Shown here one piece after another: positions 17,988-26,969 of a stretch of DNA of 37,140 nt. A program made the position numbers and the translations under genes. The notes below the pieces were generated by a model that was given only the letters and a program-made list of their open reading frames with translations, had not been told where the DNA came from and made no database searches. Numbering within the stretch: the first letter of the stretch is position 1; every line of letters begins with the position of its first letter. The stretch lies in the NCBI GenBank assembly GCA_937928405.1, contig CALFWZ010000200.1, forward strand, positions 1 to 37,140, written 5' to 3'. The DNA is from an uncultured Saprospiraceae bacterium (GTDB taxonomy: Bacteria; Bacteroidota; Bacteroidia; Chitinophagales; Saprospiraceae).

Positions 17988-18629
17988 ATGAATCAAACTC
18001 CTCCCAACGTAAAGCATGTCGCCATTGCCGGAAATATAGGTGCCGGAAAGACCACGCTCTGTACGCAGCTTGGTAAAAATTTTGGCTGGGATGTTCATTA
18101 CGAATCTACGGATAATAATCCCTATCTCAGCGATTTCTACAACGATATGAAACGCTGGTCCTTTAATTTACAGATTTATTTTTTGAATAATCGATACCGC
18201 CAAATCCTAGATATTCACAAAGGAGATGTAACGGTTATTCAAGATCGTACCATCTACGAAGATGCCAATATCTTCGCACCCAATTTGCATGATATGGGCC
18301 TGATGACCACGCGTGATTTTGACAATTATACCGATTTATTTAATCTAATGACCTCTCAGATATCTCCACCAGATTTACTGATCTACCTGAAAGCGGATAT
18401 TTCTACCTTGGTTTCCCATATCCAAAGTCGGGGTCGCGATTATGAAGGAAGCATCAGTATAGATTATTTGAAAAGATTGAACGAGCGATATGATGCTTGG
18501 ATTGATACCTACGATGCAGGGAATCTACTCGTAATTGATGCCAATAAAGTAGACTTTAAAAATCGTCCTGATGATCTAGGCAAAGTAGTGAATTTAGTGC
18601 AAGGAGAATTGCATGGATTGTTTCAATAA
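17988..18629 (+). CDS. Deoxynucleoside kinase
   Basis: Phosphorylates deoxynucleosides with ATP in nucleotide salvage; the family includes deoxyadenosine, deoxyguanosine and deoxycytidine kinases, and the substrate cannot be fixed from sequence. The 213-residue protein has the P-loop GNIGAGKT (15-22), a catalytic glutamate E39 in HYESTDNNPYLSDFY, the substrate-binding motif DRT (86-88, in IQDRTIYEDANIF) where the family usually has DRS or ERS, and the lid-region arginines in SRGRDYEGSIS. It starts at an ATG with no strong upstream site. The gene stands alone, ends just before a strong terminator, and converges with the next T9SS gene. Confidence 0.9.
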   Translation: MNQTPPNVKHVAIAGNIGAGKTTLCTQLGKNFGWDVHYESTDNNPYLSDFYNDMKRWSFNLQIYFLNNRYRQILDIHKGDVTVIQDRTIYEDANIFAPNLHDMGLMTTRDFDNYTDLFNLMTSQISPPDLLIYLKADISTLVSHIQSRGRDYEGSISIDYLKRLNERYDAWIDTYDAGNLLVIDANKVDFKNRPDDLGKVVNLVQGELHGLFQ

Positions 18630-18651
18630 AATATCTGGTAATTAATATCTT

Positions 18652-18684
18652 AAAAGCCCCAACATTTAGCGTGTTGGGGCTTTT
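18652..18684. terminator. Strong rho-independent terminator
   Basis: AAAAGCCCCAACA (18652-18664) pairs perfectly with TGTTGGGGCTTTT (18672-18684), a 13-bp stem with a 7-base loop, followed by T residues. It terminates the kinase gene, and on the minus strand lies just after the stop of the T9SS gene, so it may serve both. Confidence 0.85.
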
Positions 18685-18688
18685 TCTA

Positions 18689-20005
18689 TCATTCAAGAAT
18701 CATCTTTCTTGTCTCCTTGATCTGGCCTTCAACCATCAAGGTATAAAAATATATTCCTACACTCATTTCACTGCAATCTACATGCACTTGTTGATGTCCA
18801 TTTTCTGGCAAAGGAATAGATTGCACAGTTCTACCTGATACATCTGTAATTTTTAAAATGGCGTTTTTAGAGTCGGGAGCCAAATAATAGTTGATGATCG
18901 TTTTCTTGTTAGCAGGATTAGGTATGTTTTGTTTTAGGAAATCATCAGTAACTAGCTTTTGCGCTTTCAAATCTTCGTCCTTACCGTCCATCGAATTTAC
19001 GGCCAAGTAGACATCTAAATAAGTACAATTGTTTTTAGATCCAACATTTATCCAAGACGCGCCGTCCATACTTACCGTAGTAGGTCCTAATTTATTATTA
19101 CAGCCACTATTATCGTGATAATAGTCTACTCCATTGATGGTTACTTTTTTTCTTTTTTCTCGTTTTTTATTTTTAATATTAATTTTTATCAATCGAGTGT
19201 CCTTAGAGATATTACCGGAGAAATCCATCAGTCTAGCTTCAAAACGATACCTCATAATTTCTCCTTCCTTAATGCGGTTAGGAAGTTTGAAATTGCGGTA
19301 ACAAGCACCATTCGAAAGCGAAAAACTACCATCACTGAGCGGATAGATATACTTATTACCAGCTTCATCTTTTAGCTCGATAAGCATTTCTGGTTTTCTG
19401 GGATATTTGAGTTTTCGCTCTTCCGTAAAATTGGCAGGAAAGGAAGGAACATAGGTATAATTATCCATCGCCTGCATATTAAGTCGTATGCTATGTCCAG
19501 AAGCAGAGCTATTAAAATGCCCGTGATATTTTGCTGTGATTTCTGGTCCCAAAATGGGATCTCTTTTATCGCTTTTGAATTTCACCTTCCAAGATTTTTT
19601 TTGCAACCTTTCTATCTCTATTTTCATCCTTGCATCTATCTCCATCCCTGTTTCAACTACCATAGAAACGACGGCATTTCGGGCTAATTTTTTTTCCGGT
19701 TTTAATAGAACAAATCTGTCTTGGTAATCGTACTGCTGTCTATTTGTTATCCTTTCGCTATTACCATATCCTTCGATAATTTCTAGGTTGATCTGTTTCC
19801 CTTTTTGATCTTTGAGATAGATTCGTTTATATTTTTTTAAATTTGGTTTGATGCCAGAAAATTCTACTAAGAATATCGGATTTTGTGCGATATGATCACT
19901 CGAAGGAAAAACTCGTAATTGTTCACCCGCACAACAGGCAAATCCCATTTGAAAAGAACAAAAAATCAACAAACAAAGAATCGTAAATTTTTTAGTTAGA
20001 TGCAT
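18689..20005 (-). CDS. Secreted T9SS cargo protein, unknown function
   Basis: A 438-residue protein. The signal peptide (MHLTKKFTILCLLIFCSFQMGFA) is followed directly by two cysteines (CCAGEQ). The first 300 residues look like beta-sandwich domains (NPIFLVEFSGIKPNLKKYKRIYLK, MVVETGMEIDARMKIEIERL, MRYRFEARLMDFSGNISKDTRL), and the basic stretch KNKKREKRKKV separates them from a small cysteine-bearing segment (YYHDNSGCNNKLG). The last ~75 residues are a T9SS type A sorting domain (NIPNPANKKTIINYYL, then LKITDVSGRTVQSI, SVGIYFYTLMVEG). It is therefore exported and anchored or released by T9SS. No catalytic motif or neighbour suggests a role. Confidence 0.75.
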   Translation of the reverse strand: MHLTKKFTILCLLIFCSFQMGFACCAGEQLRVFPSSDHIAQNPIFLVEFSGIKPNLKKYKRIYLKDQKGKQINLEIIEGYGNSERITNRQQYDYQDRFVLLKPEKKLARNAVVSMVVETGMEIDARMKIEIERLQKKSWKVKFKSDKRDPILGPEITAKYHGHFNSSASGHSIRLNMQAMDNYTYVPSFPANFTEERKLKYPRKPEMLIELKDEAGNKYIYPLSDGSFSLSNGACYRNFKLPNRIKEGEIMRYRFEARLMDFSGNISKDTRLIKINIKNKKREKRKKVTINGVDYYHDNSGCNNKLGPTTVSMDGASWINVGSKNNCTYLDVYLAVNSMDGKDEDLKAQKLVTDDFLKQNIPNPANKKTIINYYLAPDSKNAILKITDVSGRTVQSIPLPENGHQQVHVDCSEMSVGIYFYTLMVEGQIKETRKMILE

Positions 20006-20271
20006 AGTTTCAGATTTTGTTAAAGAAGATGCGATGCTAAGGTTTTTTGGTGGGTATTAGAAAGATAAGTTAATTACCTATCTTCTGCAGACCTATTTTT
20101 ATCATAAGTCAGCATTCAGAATGCAAAGCGTTTGGAAATTTGGAGTTAATTTCGCTGTATAATAATATGACGAAAAAAAGGGAGAAAAGGTTGTATGGAG
20201 GTTTATTATTTCTGAAAGAATATGAATTGATTATTAATAGGTAGAAGAAAGTTTCATCTGGATTATTAGGT

Positions 20272-20805
20272 TCACTCCCATTGAAAATTCGCCAATTCAA
20301 AAGTCTCGGAGGTGCCAGATTCATAATCAAATGTAACATGCAGATCAAAAAATCCAACCTGTTTCTCTACGAGCAAAAGTTTGAATTGCTCTTCCGATTG
20401 ATTCAAATAATTGATTAATTCAGCCTTCGTCCAATTTTCAGAATTATCTAAATCTATGGGTGCTCCTACGGGGATGCCTAAATATTCTACAGTTGAATGA
20501 AATTTAATATCAACCATTTTATCCTTGAGGCCAAGTTCTCCATGGTCTGGACAAGACAAGGCATAAGCGGTATTGATGAATGAAATTGGAGTGCGACTCG
20601 CTAGGAAGTCGACCTTTAAATCAACCCAGACTATTAGGGAATCTATATCTGTTTCCGTATCTATCCGCTCGGTTCTATCCATAGAAACTAGCGTACTATT
20701 TACAGCAATTATTTCTTTATAGGATAGATATTCTCCACAAGGATTACAGCTAAATATCCCAAAAATCGAGGTGGACAGAAGAAAGACTAATACTATTTTT
20801 TTCAT
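20272..20805 (-). CDS. Lipoprotein, last gene of the xdh operon
   Basis: A 177-residue lipoprotein with a signal peptide ending in a lipobox (FGIFSC, cysteine at residue 20), followed by a second cysteine (CNPCG). The mature part is a mixed alpha/beta sequence without recognisable motifs, with paired acidic and Ser/Thr-rich strands (DRTERIDTETDIDSLIVWVDLKVDF) and a terminal acidic segment (FDYESGTSETFELANFQWE). It starts 18 bases after the xdhC stop in the same direction, so it is probably co-transcribed with the xanthine dehydrogenase genes. Whether it takes part in that pathway is unknown. Confidence 0.65.
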   Translation of the reverse strand: MKKIVLVFLLSTSIFGIFSCNPCGEYLSYKEIIAVNSTLVSMDRTERIDTETDIDSLIVWVDLKVDFLASRTPISFINTAYALSCPDHGELGLKDKMVDIKFHSTVEYLGIPVGAPIDLDNSENWTKAELINYLNQSEEQFKLLLVEKQVGFFDLHVTFDYESGTSETFELANFQWE

Positions 20806-20823
20806 ATTTTTTAATTAAATTAT

Positions 20824-21777
20824 TTATCTCAACCGCACATTTTTCACCTTAATAACTTCCGCAGCAATGCTCACCGCAATTTCTTCTGGGGTTTGACTTT
20901 TGATAGAAAGACCGATGGGGCCATTCACCTTATTTAATAGCGCTTGAGAAACGCCATCTCTTTCTAACACTTCCCACATCGCTTTTAGCTTTGCGGTACT
21001 TCCTAATACACCAAGATACGCCATTTTTTTATGAATCAGTTTACTCAAAACCAATTTATCATCTATATATCGATTGGTCATGATCGCCACGTAAGTTTGT
21101 GAATCTTCGGGAATATAGCTGGCGATATCTTGGAAATCAATAATTTCTTTCCGATGAGCATGAGTGTTTTGTTCAAAGGTATTTAGATTTTCTCGATCAT
21201 CGAAAACGACCACATGAAACCCGAGGGTAACAAACAACTCTGAAACGGATAGACTAACATGCCCTCCCCCAACAAGGTACAGCGTATTTGTAAATCCAAT
21301 TTGTTCTTTAAAAATCCAATCTTCCGCATTGTTTATTTGAAAATCGAACTTTTGTTCTAATTGATTACCTGAAAAACTAATGGCGTTAGGCGTTAGCAGT
21401 AACACGCCTTTCGTATTGCTCTTCAAGGCAGCCAATATTTCTTCTGCCATTGGAATATGTGTAGCATGCAAGGGATGAAAAACAACGGTCTGTTCTCCGG
21501 AGCAAATCATTCCCGATCCATGGTCTTTATCTCCTCGGTGTACTTGTTTTTTGAATAAAATTTTATGATCTTTTCCTTGTAATAATTTTTTCGTCGCTTC
21601 CACCAAATTGAATTCCATGACGCCACCTCCGATGGAACCGTAGATAAACCCATCTTCTGAAACCAGCATTTTAAAGCCTTTTCGTCCAGGAGAACTACCA
21701 CTGTTTTGAATAACTGTTAGTAGATAGACATTCTGATTGGCTTGTAATTTTGATAGAAGATGTTTGAAAAATTGCAT
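20824..21777 (-). CDS. xdhC: XdhC/CoxI family protein, Mo-cofactor sulfuration and insertion factor
   Basis: XdhC binds molybdenum cofactor, aids its sulfuration and inserts it into xanthine dehydrogenase, without being part of the mature enzyme. The 317 residues contain the N-terminal XdhC/CoxI domain (VIQNSGSSPGRKGFKMLV, GSIGGGVMEFNLVE) with a conserved cysteine in DHGSGMICSGEQTV, and a C-terminal Rossmann fold starting at LYLVGGGHVSLSVSELF and containing FDDRENLNTF, YVAIMTNRYIDDKLVLSKL, AYLGVLGSTAKLKAM and the terminal IGLSIKSQTPEEIAVSIAAEVI. All are XdhC hallmarks. It sits 18 bases after the Mpv17-like gene, in the xdh operon. Confidence 0.93.
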   Translation of the reverse strand: MQFFKHLLSKLQANQNVYLLTVIQNSGSSPGRKGFKMLVSEDGFIYGSIGGGVMEFNLVEATKKLLQGKDHKILFKKQVHRGDKDHGSGMICSGEQTVVFHPLHATHIPMAEEILAALKSNTKGVLLLTPNAISFSGNQLEQKFDFQINNAEDWIFKEQIGFTNTLYLVGGGHVSLSVSELFVTLGFHVVVFDDRENLNTFEQNTHAHRKEIIDFQDIASYIPEDSQTYVAIMTNRYIDDKLVLSKLIHKKMAYLGVLGSTAKLKAMWEVLERDGVSQALLNKVNGPIGLSIKSQTPEEIAVSIAAEVIKVKNVRLR

Positions 21778-21795
21778 GCTTGTATTAGAATTGTT

Positions 21796-22302
21796 CTAGG
21801 AAAAGATTACTTCACTCAAGGCGTAATAAATCGCCATCAAAGCAGAAAAAATAGCACTGGCTAAAAATCGCCAATCTAAAGGTACTTTGTTTTGAATCAA
21901 AAAATTGGCTAAAAAAGAAACAGGTATATTCACTAAAAAAGATAAAAATCCAATGGTGAGTAAATTTAAATTAAGCGCGCCAAAGTCACCTGAAAAAAGT
22001 TTGATAAAAAAAATATGACGGGCAATCCAAAGTGGATTAAAATAAACAATCGCTAACGCTGTTTTGGTCAGCGTTTTTTTAATACCACTAATCACTTTAG
22101 TTTTGCGTTCTATCCAAGCAAAATAATTGGGAATTTCGAAAGCATAAAGCGTGGCTCCTAAGAGCATCATTCCTAATAGTCGAATTATTGAAAATTCTCC
22201 AAGTAAAACTGCGGCTATTAAATCTCCTGAGCTATAAATTAAAGCCCCTCTTAAGATGTTGGATTTTGTGTATGCTAATTTGCCCAAATTAATTTTTCTC
22301 AT
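21796..22302 (-). CDS. Four-helix membrane protein resembling Mpv17/PMP22, in the xdh operon
   Basis: A 168-residue protein with about four hydrophobic helices (near 15-33, 41-60, 83-102, 114-137 and a terminal one near 147-163, so four or five). It overlaps the end of xdhB by 14 bases and is followed 18 bases later by xdhC. Read against the eukaryotic Mpv17/PMP22 family it shows the SSGDLIA motif (24-30), an arginine (R41) before the next helix, a lysine-rich linker (TKVISGIKKTLTK), and the C-terminal pattern P-V...NF...VP...R...YALS (127-163). This is family resemblance read by eye. The mammalian relatives are peroxisomal and mitochondrial membrane proteins, some with channel activity. A role in xanthine or urate transport is only a guess. 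Confidence 0.6.
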   Translation of the reverse strand: MRKINLGKLAYTKSNILRGALIYSSGDLIAAVLLGEFSIIRLLGMMLLGATLYAFEIPNYFAWIERKTKVISGIKKTLTKTALAIVYFNPLWIARHIFFIKLFSGDFGALNLNLLTIGFLSFLVNIPVSFLANFLIQNKVPLDWRFLASAIFSALMAIYYALSEVIFS

Positions 22303-24556
22303 ACAATCCCATTAATACCTTTTCCGGAGTAAAGGGTGCATGAAATTTTAGTTCATAATTTTTATTAAAGGCTTTGACTGCTTGTTGGATGGCGAAATAT
22401 GCGCCGATGCCATACATCAATGGTGGTTCTCCCACGGCTTTGGATTTATGAATAGCCATTTTATTTCCTTCTGTTTCTACCGGAATCGTTTCGATAATTT
22501 TTGGCGCAGAAAAAATATCTGGGACTTTATAAGTGGATAAAGCATTTGATAATAATCGACCGTTGGTATCATAAGCTATTTCTTCTAGTGTCATCCAACC
22601 AATACCTTGTGCCAGCGCACCTTCTACTTGCCCAAGATCAATCCCCATATTCATACTGATACCGAAATCGTGTACGATTTTTACATAATCAATTTCATAG
22701 GTTCCACGAACGCAATCCACGGTGACGCCTGTAATGGCCGTACCGTAGACATGATAAGCGAAAGGATGCCCTTTTTCTTTAGTTTTATCAAAATGAATCG
22801 TTGGTGTTGCGTAGTGAGCATTCTCGGACAAAGCAACCCGCTCTAACATCGCTTGTGCTACCAAGGCTTCCCAGGTAATCCTTGATTTTTTGCCATCCAC
22901 AAAAACATGGTCTTCTTGAAAACTGATTTTTTCGTTTTCTGCTTTTGCCATTTTCGCAGCCACTCCGGTCAATCTTTCAATCAATGCTGAACAGGCCATG
23001 TCAACCGCCTTTCCATTTAAGTCCGCGGTGGAACTGGCTGCGGAAGGAGAGGTGTTCGCAACTCTGGTGGTATTCGTAGTTTCTAATTTTACTTTTTCCG
23101 CAGAAATACCCAAAGCTAGTTTAGCCACTTGCAACATTTTGGTATTGACGCTCTGTCCCATTTCAACGGCTCCGGTACTGACGCCCACACTTCCGTCTTG
23201 GTAAATATGTATCAACGCTCTGGCATGATTCATTGGGGTATTGGTAAAAGAGATGCCGAAGGTGATGGGCATAAAGGATATACCTTTTTTAAAATGTTCA
23301 TGCTTGGAATTAAAATCTTTAACTTCTTTTTCCAGTTGCTCAACTCCAAATTTATCTTTTGCGGTAAACCAAGAATTTTGCGCCTCAACATTTGAGGCAA
23401 TTTGTCCGTATGGAAACTCATCTCCTTCTGCTAGTAAATTTGCTTCTTGGATTTTGCGTTTATCAATGCCCATCTGATCAGCGGCCTTGGCAATGGCGGA
23501 TTCAATGACAAACATTCCTTGTGGACCGCCGAAGCCTCTAAAAGCGGTATTAGGTGGCAAATTGGTTTTACAGCTATGTACAGTTGTGCTTACATTCGGT
23601 ACAAAATAGCTATTGGTCGCATGAAATAAAGTTCGTTCTGCAATCGCGGGTGAAAGATCGGCCGCGGCCCCAGCGTTTTGTAAAAATTCTGCCTCAAAAG
23701 CGATTATTTTTAAATCTTTGTTTAATCCTATTTTAAAGAAAGAGGAATAGGGATGTCGCTTCCCAGTCATCCGTAGATCATCATGTCGGTTGAGGATATA
23801 TTTGACAGGTTTATTTAAATATTGTACTGCCACGGCAGTCATTACCGCCCAAGGAGTTGCTTGATCTTCTTTGCCACCAAATCCACCACCGAGTCGAATA
23901 ACATCCACTTCAATTTTGTGCATGGGGACACCTAACACTCTAGCTGTTGCCTTTTGCACTTGGGTGGGACCTTGGGTAGAAGAAGTGATTTTTATACTAC
24001 CATTTTCTTGTGGAACGGCATAGCAACCTTGCGTTTCTAAATAAAGATGTTCTTGACCGTTAGAAAAAGTCTCTCCTTCGTAAACATATTCACAATCGGA
24101 AAAAGCAGCTTTGGTATCTCCTAACTTAAAATATCGTGGCGCACTAATAAAACTTTTCATTGCTTTGGCTTCAATGGCAGTAGTAATGACCGGTAAATCT
24201 TGAATGTCAATTTCAATTAGCTTTCGTGCTTTTTTGGCAATGACCTCCGATTCTGCCACGATAAAGGCGATGGGCTGTCCCCAAAAATGTACTTCGTCTT
24301 CTGCCCATAAGGGCTCATCGGGCATGATCCCTCCGATTTGATTTTCTCCTTTTATATCTTTGTGGGTAAATATTTTTACGACTCCTTTTAGTGCAGCTGC
24401 TTTTGAATAATCGACGCTGGTTATTTTTCCGTGTGCTTTGGGAGAATCGAATACGACTCCATGCAAGGTGTCTTGTCGGGTGATCAAATCATCAACAAAA
24501 AGGGACTCGCCTCTCACATGCGTAAAGCTGTCTATATTTTTCATCGTCCTGCTCAT
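22289..24556 (-). CDS. xdhB: Xanthine dehydrogenase, molybdenum-binding subunit
   Basis: Hydroxylates hypoxanthine and xanthine (to urate) at the molybdopterin centre. The 755-residue protein is typical of the large subunit in two-component enzymes. Mo-pterin and substrate motifs are visible: GQEHLYLETQ (167-176, with E174 matching the substrate-binding glutamate), GGGFGGKE (223-230), the substrate-binding arginine in RGFGGPQ (340-346), and the catalytic glutamate E710 in AVGEPPLMYGIGA. These fit a true xanthine oxidoreductase rather than a generic aldehyde oxidase. Its ATG overlaps the xdhA stop (ATGA), showing tight coupling. A second in-frame ATG five codons in is possible. Confidence 0.95.
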   Translation of the reverse strand: MSRTMKNIDSFTHVRGESLFVDDLITRQDTLHGVVFDSPKAHGKITSVDYSKAAALKGVVKIFTHKDIKGENQIGGIMPDEPLWAEDEVHFWGQPIAFIVAESEVIAKKARKLIEIDIQDLPVITTAIEAKAMKSFISAPRYFKLGDTKAAFSDCEYVYEGETFSNGQEHLYLETQGCYAVPQENGSIKITSSTQGPTQVQKATARVLGVPMHKIEVDVIRLGGGFGGKEDQATPWAVMTAVAVQYLNKPVKYILNRHDDLRMTGKRHPYSSFFKIGLNKDLKIIAFEAEFLQNAGAAADLSPAIAERTLFHATNSYFVPNVSTTVHSCKTNLPPNTAFRGFGGPQGMFVIESAIAKAADQMGIDKRKIQEANLLAEGDEFPYGQIASNVEAQNSWFTAKDKFGVEQLEKEVKDFNSKHEHFKKGISFMPITFGISFTNTPMNHARALIHIYQDGSVGVSTGAVEMGQSVNTKMLQVAKLALGISAEKVKLETTNTTRVANTSPSAASSTADLNGKAVDMACSALIERLTGVAAKMAKAENEKISFQEDHVFVDGKKSRITWEALVAQAMLERVALSENAHYATPTIHFDKTKEKGHPFAYHVYGTAITGVTVDCVRGTYEIDYVKIVHDFGISMNMGIDLGQVEGALAQGIGWMTLEEIAYDTNGRLLSNALSTYKVPDIFSAPKIIETIPVETEGNKMAIHKSKAVGEPPLMYGIGAYFAIQQAVKAFNKNYELKFHAPFTPEKVLMGLYEKN

Positions 24557-25959
24557 GCGGTCAAATTTTGAAGTTGCACCTTGGATGGAAATAATTCTAA
24601 GAAGTGAGCAAAGAATAATTGTTGTGCTAAAAGACGTTTATAATCTGCGGCTCCTCTGACATCACTGATGGGAGAAATTTCAGATTGCAAAATAGCGGCG
24701 GCGGCTTTGACCGTTTCTGAATCAATGGTTTTTCCAACTAAGAACTTACCGGTTTCAAATAAGTATTTTGGAACGGCGGAAACGCCACCCACTGAAAAAT
24801 GAGCATCCTTGACGACTTCGTTCTCTACCGTTATTTTAGCAGCAGCATTGACACTAGCAATATCTAAATGCGTTCGTTTACAAACCTTTTCAAAATTATA
24901 AAAATCACTTGATTCAATTAAATTAAAAGAAAGACTTTTTAGCATTTCACCTTTTTGTAAATCATAGGTTTTATATCCTTGGTAGAATTTATTCATGGGG
25001 AGGGTTCTTTCTCCGTTTGATTCCGTCAGGATCGTTAAGGTAGGATTCAGTGCTAAAAAGAAAATCGTCATATCCCCAATTGGAGAAGCATTGACAAAAT
25101 TTCCGCCCAAGGTTCCCATGTTACGGATGGGTTCAGAAGAAACTAATTTTAGATAGTCTTTTAATTTTGGAAAGTGCTGATGTAATCGGTCGTTTTCTAA
25201 AAGTTGGGTAACTGTAGTATTGGCACCAATCGTACAAGTATTATCAGAAAACTGAATCCCAGTTAATGCTTCGTACTCCCCTATTAAGTGGACGGACTCT
25301 TCGGCCAATTGATCGGCGTTGTGGACATAAAGATCGGTTCCGTTGGCGACGATTTTTCCTTGGTCAGCTGATTTTGACTTAGGTTCTAGCTGTTTTAATC
25401 TTTCAGGAATAGTAGTAAAATAGTCCGGAATAAACCCTTCTTTAATCAGCCAAGCAATGGCATCATTCCCATCTTTATTGGCTAATTTTTTTTCTATTTC
25501 CCAACCAGCCTTTTCAATGGATTTATAACCCGTACAGCGGCAAATATTTCCACTAATCGCATCATTGCAAGCACCCAATGGACCGTCCCTTTTTTCCATC
25601 GCATACCCAGTCATCGACACCACAAATCCTGGCGTACAAAATCCACATTGAGTCGCGCAATTATCTGTCATGGCTTGTTGCACCGTATTGAGCTTTGCTG
25701 GCAAATTAATTCCTTCGACCGTTACAATATGCTTGCCATGCGCATTGCCTAAGGGAGAAATACAGGAAGTAATGTTTTGGTAAGAGACTTTGCCATTGAT
25801 AAGTCTTCCGACTAGAACCGTACAGGCGCCGCAGTCGCCCTCACGACAGCCGATTTTGGTTCCTTTGAGCTGTTGGTGTTCTCGAATGAAATCAAGGAGA
25901 GTTACGCCGGGATTGAGGGCGGTATGGATGGTCTCGTTGTTTAGGATGAAATTCGTCAT
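24553..25959 (-). CDS. xdhA: Xanthine dehydrogenase, FeS and FAD subunit
   Basis: Carries electrons from the molybdenum centre through two 2Fe-2S clusters to FAD and NAD+. The 468 residues cover the N-terminal ferredoxin domain (C38, C43, C46, C66), the helical second cluster domain (C105, C108, C140, C142) and a FAD-binding domain (GTLGGNFVNASPIGD, 282-296), ending in a CO-dehydrogenase flavoprotein C-terminal type domain. All eight cluster cysteines are present. The single polypeptide with FeS and FAD domains matches the XdhA of two-subunit (alpha-beta) bacterial xanthine dehydrogenases. It is the first gene of the operon, with about 140 bases of upstream DNA before the next gene. No purine-responsive site could be recognised. 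Confidence 0.95.
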   Translation of the reverse strand: MTNFILNNETIHTALNPGVTLLDFIREHQQLKGTKIGCREGDCGACTVLVGRLINGKVSYQNITSCISPLGNAHGKHIVTVEGINLPAKLNTVQQAMTDNCATQCGFCTPGFVVSMTGYAMEKRDGPLGACNDAISGNICRCTGYKSIEKAGWEIEKKLANKDGNDAIAWLIKEGFIPDYFTTIPERLKQLEPKSKSADQGKIVANGTDLYVHNADQLAEESVHLIGEYEALTGIQFSDNTCTIGANTTVTQLLENDRLHQHFPKLKDYLKLVSSEPIRNMGTLGGNFVNASPIGDMTIFFLALNPTLTILTESNGERTLPMNKFYQGYKTYDLQKGEMLKSLSFNLIESSDFYNFEKVCKRTHLDIASVNAAAKITVENEVVKDAHFSVGGVSAVPKYLFETGKFLVGKTIDSETVKAAAAILQSEISPISDVRGAADYKRLLAQQLFFAHFLELFPSKVQLQNLTA

Positions 25960-26100
25960 ATTTAATGTGCAAAATACAAAAAATATGGCTTAATTTTAAG
26001 TGCAATTATTCTAATGTATTATATATGTTTGGATTTACAACTTTCTATTTTTGAACAGCTTCATTATAAACCCATTACCTCTGTTTCAAAAAACTAACGC

Positions 26101-26721
26101 TTAAATCTTTCCCCAAACCTCCATTCCCGTTTCAGATTCAAACTTTAGTATTTCTCCACTTTCTGTTAAATACAAATAGAGAAATCGAGGCTTTTTCCCA
26201 TAATTGGGTTCTCCATCATCAACTTCTTTTATTCTGTAAACATCTCTAAATAAGACATTATTTACCATTGTAGAATCTACATGATGCCTTTCTGCAATGG
26301 TACAATCTTCATCAATATGAATTGAATAAACTCCTCGCCTAAAGATACTCACTGGGTCTTGAAATACTCCCAGAGAGTCATTGTAAGAGATCGTAAAGCG
26401 AGGTGCAGAACCTTGTCCATATGTTGTCATATTGTACCTTATTCTTGCATTATCTTTACCTAATTCAAAATATGCGTTTAAGGATTGATGGTTATAGCAA
26501 TCTTCATCAGAACTATAGGCCAACATGTTTTCTAATTCTTGACCAATTGTCGTAAATTCAATAATATCTTCATCATTGGTTTTTAGTATTAATTCATCCT
26601 CCATTTCTGGAAAAATACTAAACAAACATGGATCAACTTCAAATGATGCACGGAGACAATCTTCCTCACTACAAGCCAAAATTGATATAATTAAGATCAA
26701 GGGAATAATGAATTTAGTCAT
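26101..26721 (-). CDS. Lipoprotein of unknown function
   Basis: The likely start is the ATG at 26719-26721, giving MTKFIIPLILIISILACSEED with a standard lipobox (SILAC, C17). The longer frame upstream to 26790 would add 23 residues before the signal peptide and is not supported. The mature protein is about 190 residues, with several cysteines (DCLRASFEVDPCLF, SDEDCYNHQ, DEDCTIAERH) that could form disulfides in the periplasm, and a C-terminal strand-rich segment (PRFLYLYLTESGEILKF). No family is recognised. It is divergent from the lipoprotein at 26970, sharing an upstream region, and separate from the xdh operon by about 140 bases. Confidence 0.6.
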   Translation of the reverse strand: MTKFIIPLILIISILACSEEDCLRASFEVDPCLFSIFPEMEDELILKTNDEDIIEFTTIGQELENMLAYSSDEDCYNHQSLNAYFELGKDNARIRYNMTTYGQGSAPRFTISYNDSLGVFQDPVSIFRRGVYSIHIDEDCTIAERHHVDSTMVNNVLFRDVYRIKEVDDGEPNYGKKPRFLYLYLTESGEILKFESETGMEVWGKI

Positions 26722-26904
26722 GACTAAGTATTTTAATTTATTTTCAAACATCAGATTTAAATTAAATAAATTTCCTATACAAATCAACAAAATAATTTTG
26801 TGTTTATCTATATTTTATTGTTTTTTGACAGAAATCATCTTTAATATTTCTTATGCTTTCTAATTTTTTTATTTTTTGAATTCAAAACAAAAAAACACCA
26901 ATAT

Positions 26905-26935
26905 TTTGTTAATCCTAAAACAATAATTACCTTTA
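26905..26935 (+). promoter_or_regulatory. Putative promoter of the 26970 operon
   Basis: TTTG at 26905-26908 and TACCTTTA at 26928-26935 are separated by 19 bases, the normal spacing for Bacteroidota TTTG/TAnnTTTG promoters; the last base of the -7 box is A instead of G. The start codon follows 34 bases later. Confidence 0.45.
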
Positions 26936-26969
26936 TACAGCTTTCAACTTTCACCTAAGTAAACCAAAA

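Noticed and set aside
20112..20124. Palindrome GCATTCAGAATGC downstream of the lipoprotein gene
   Set aside because: The 6-bp arms are short and no T-run follows, so it is not strong enough to call a terminator or operator.
20109..20357. 82-codon minus-strand frame overlapping the 3' end of the lipoprotein gene
   Set aside because: It overlaps the recognised lipoprotein in another frame and has no fold, signal or context.
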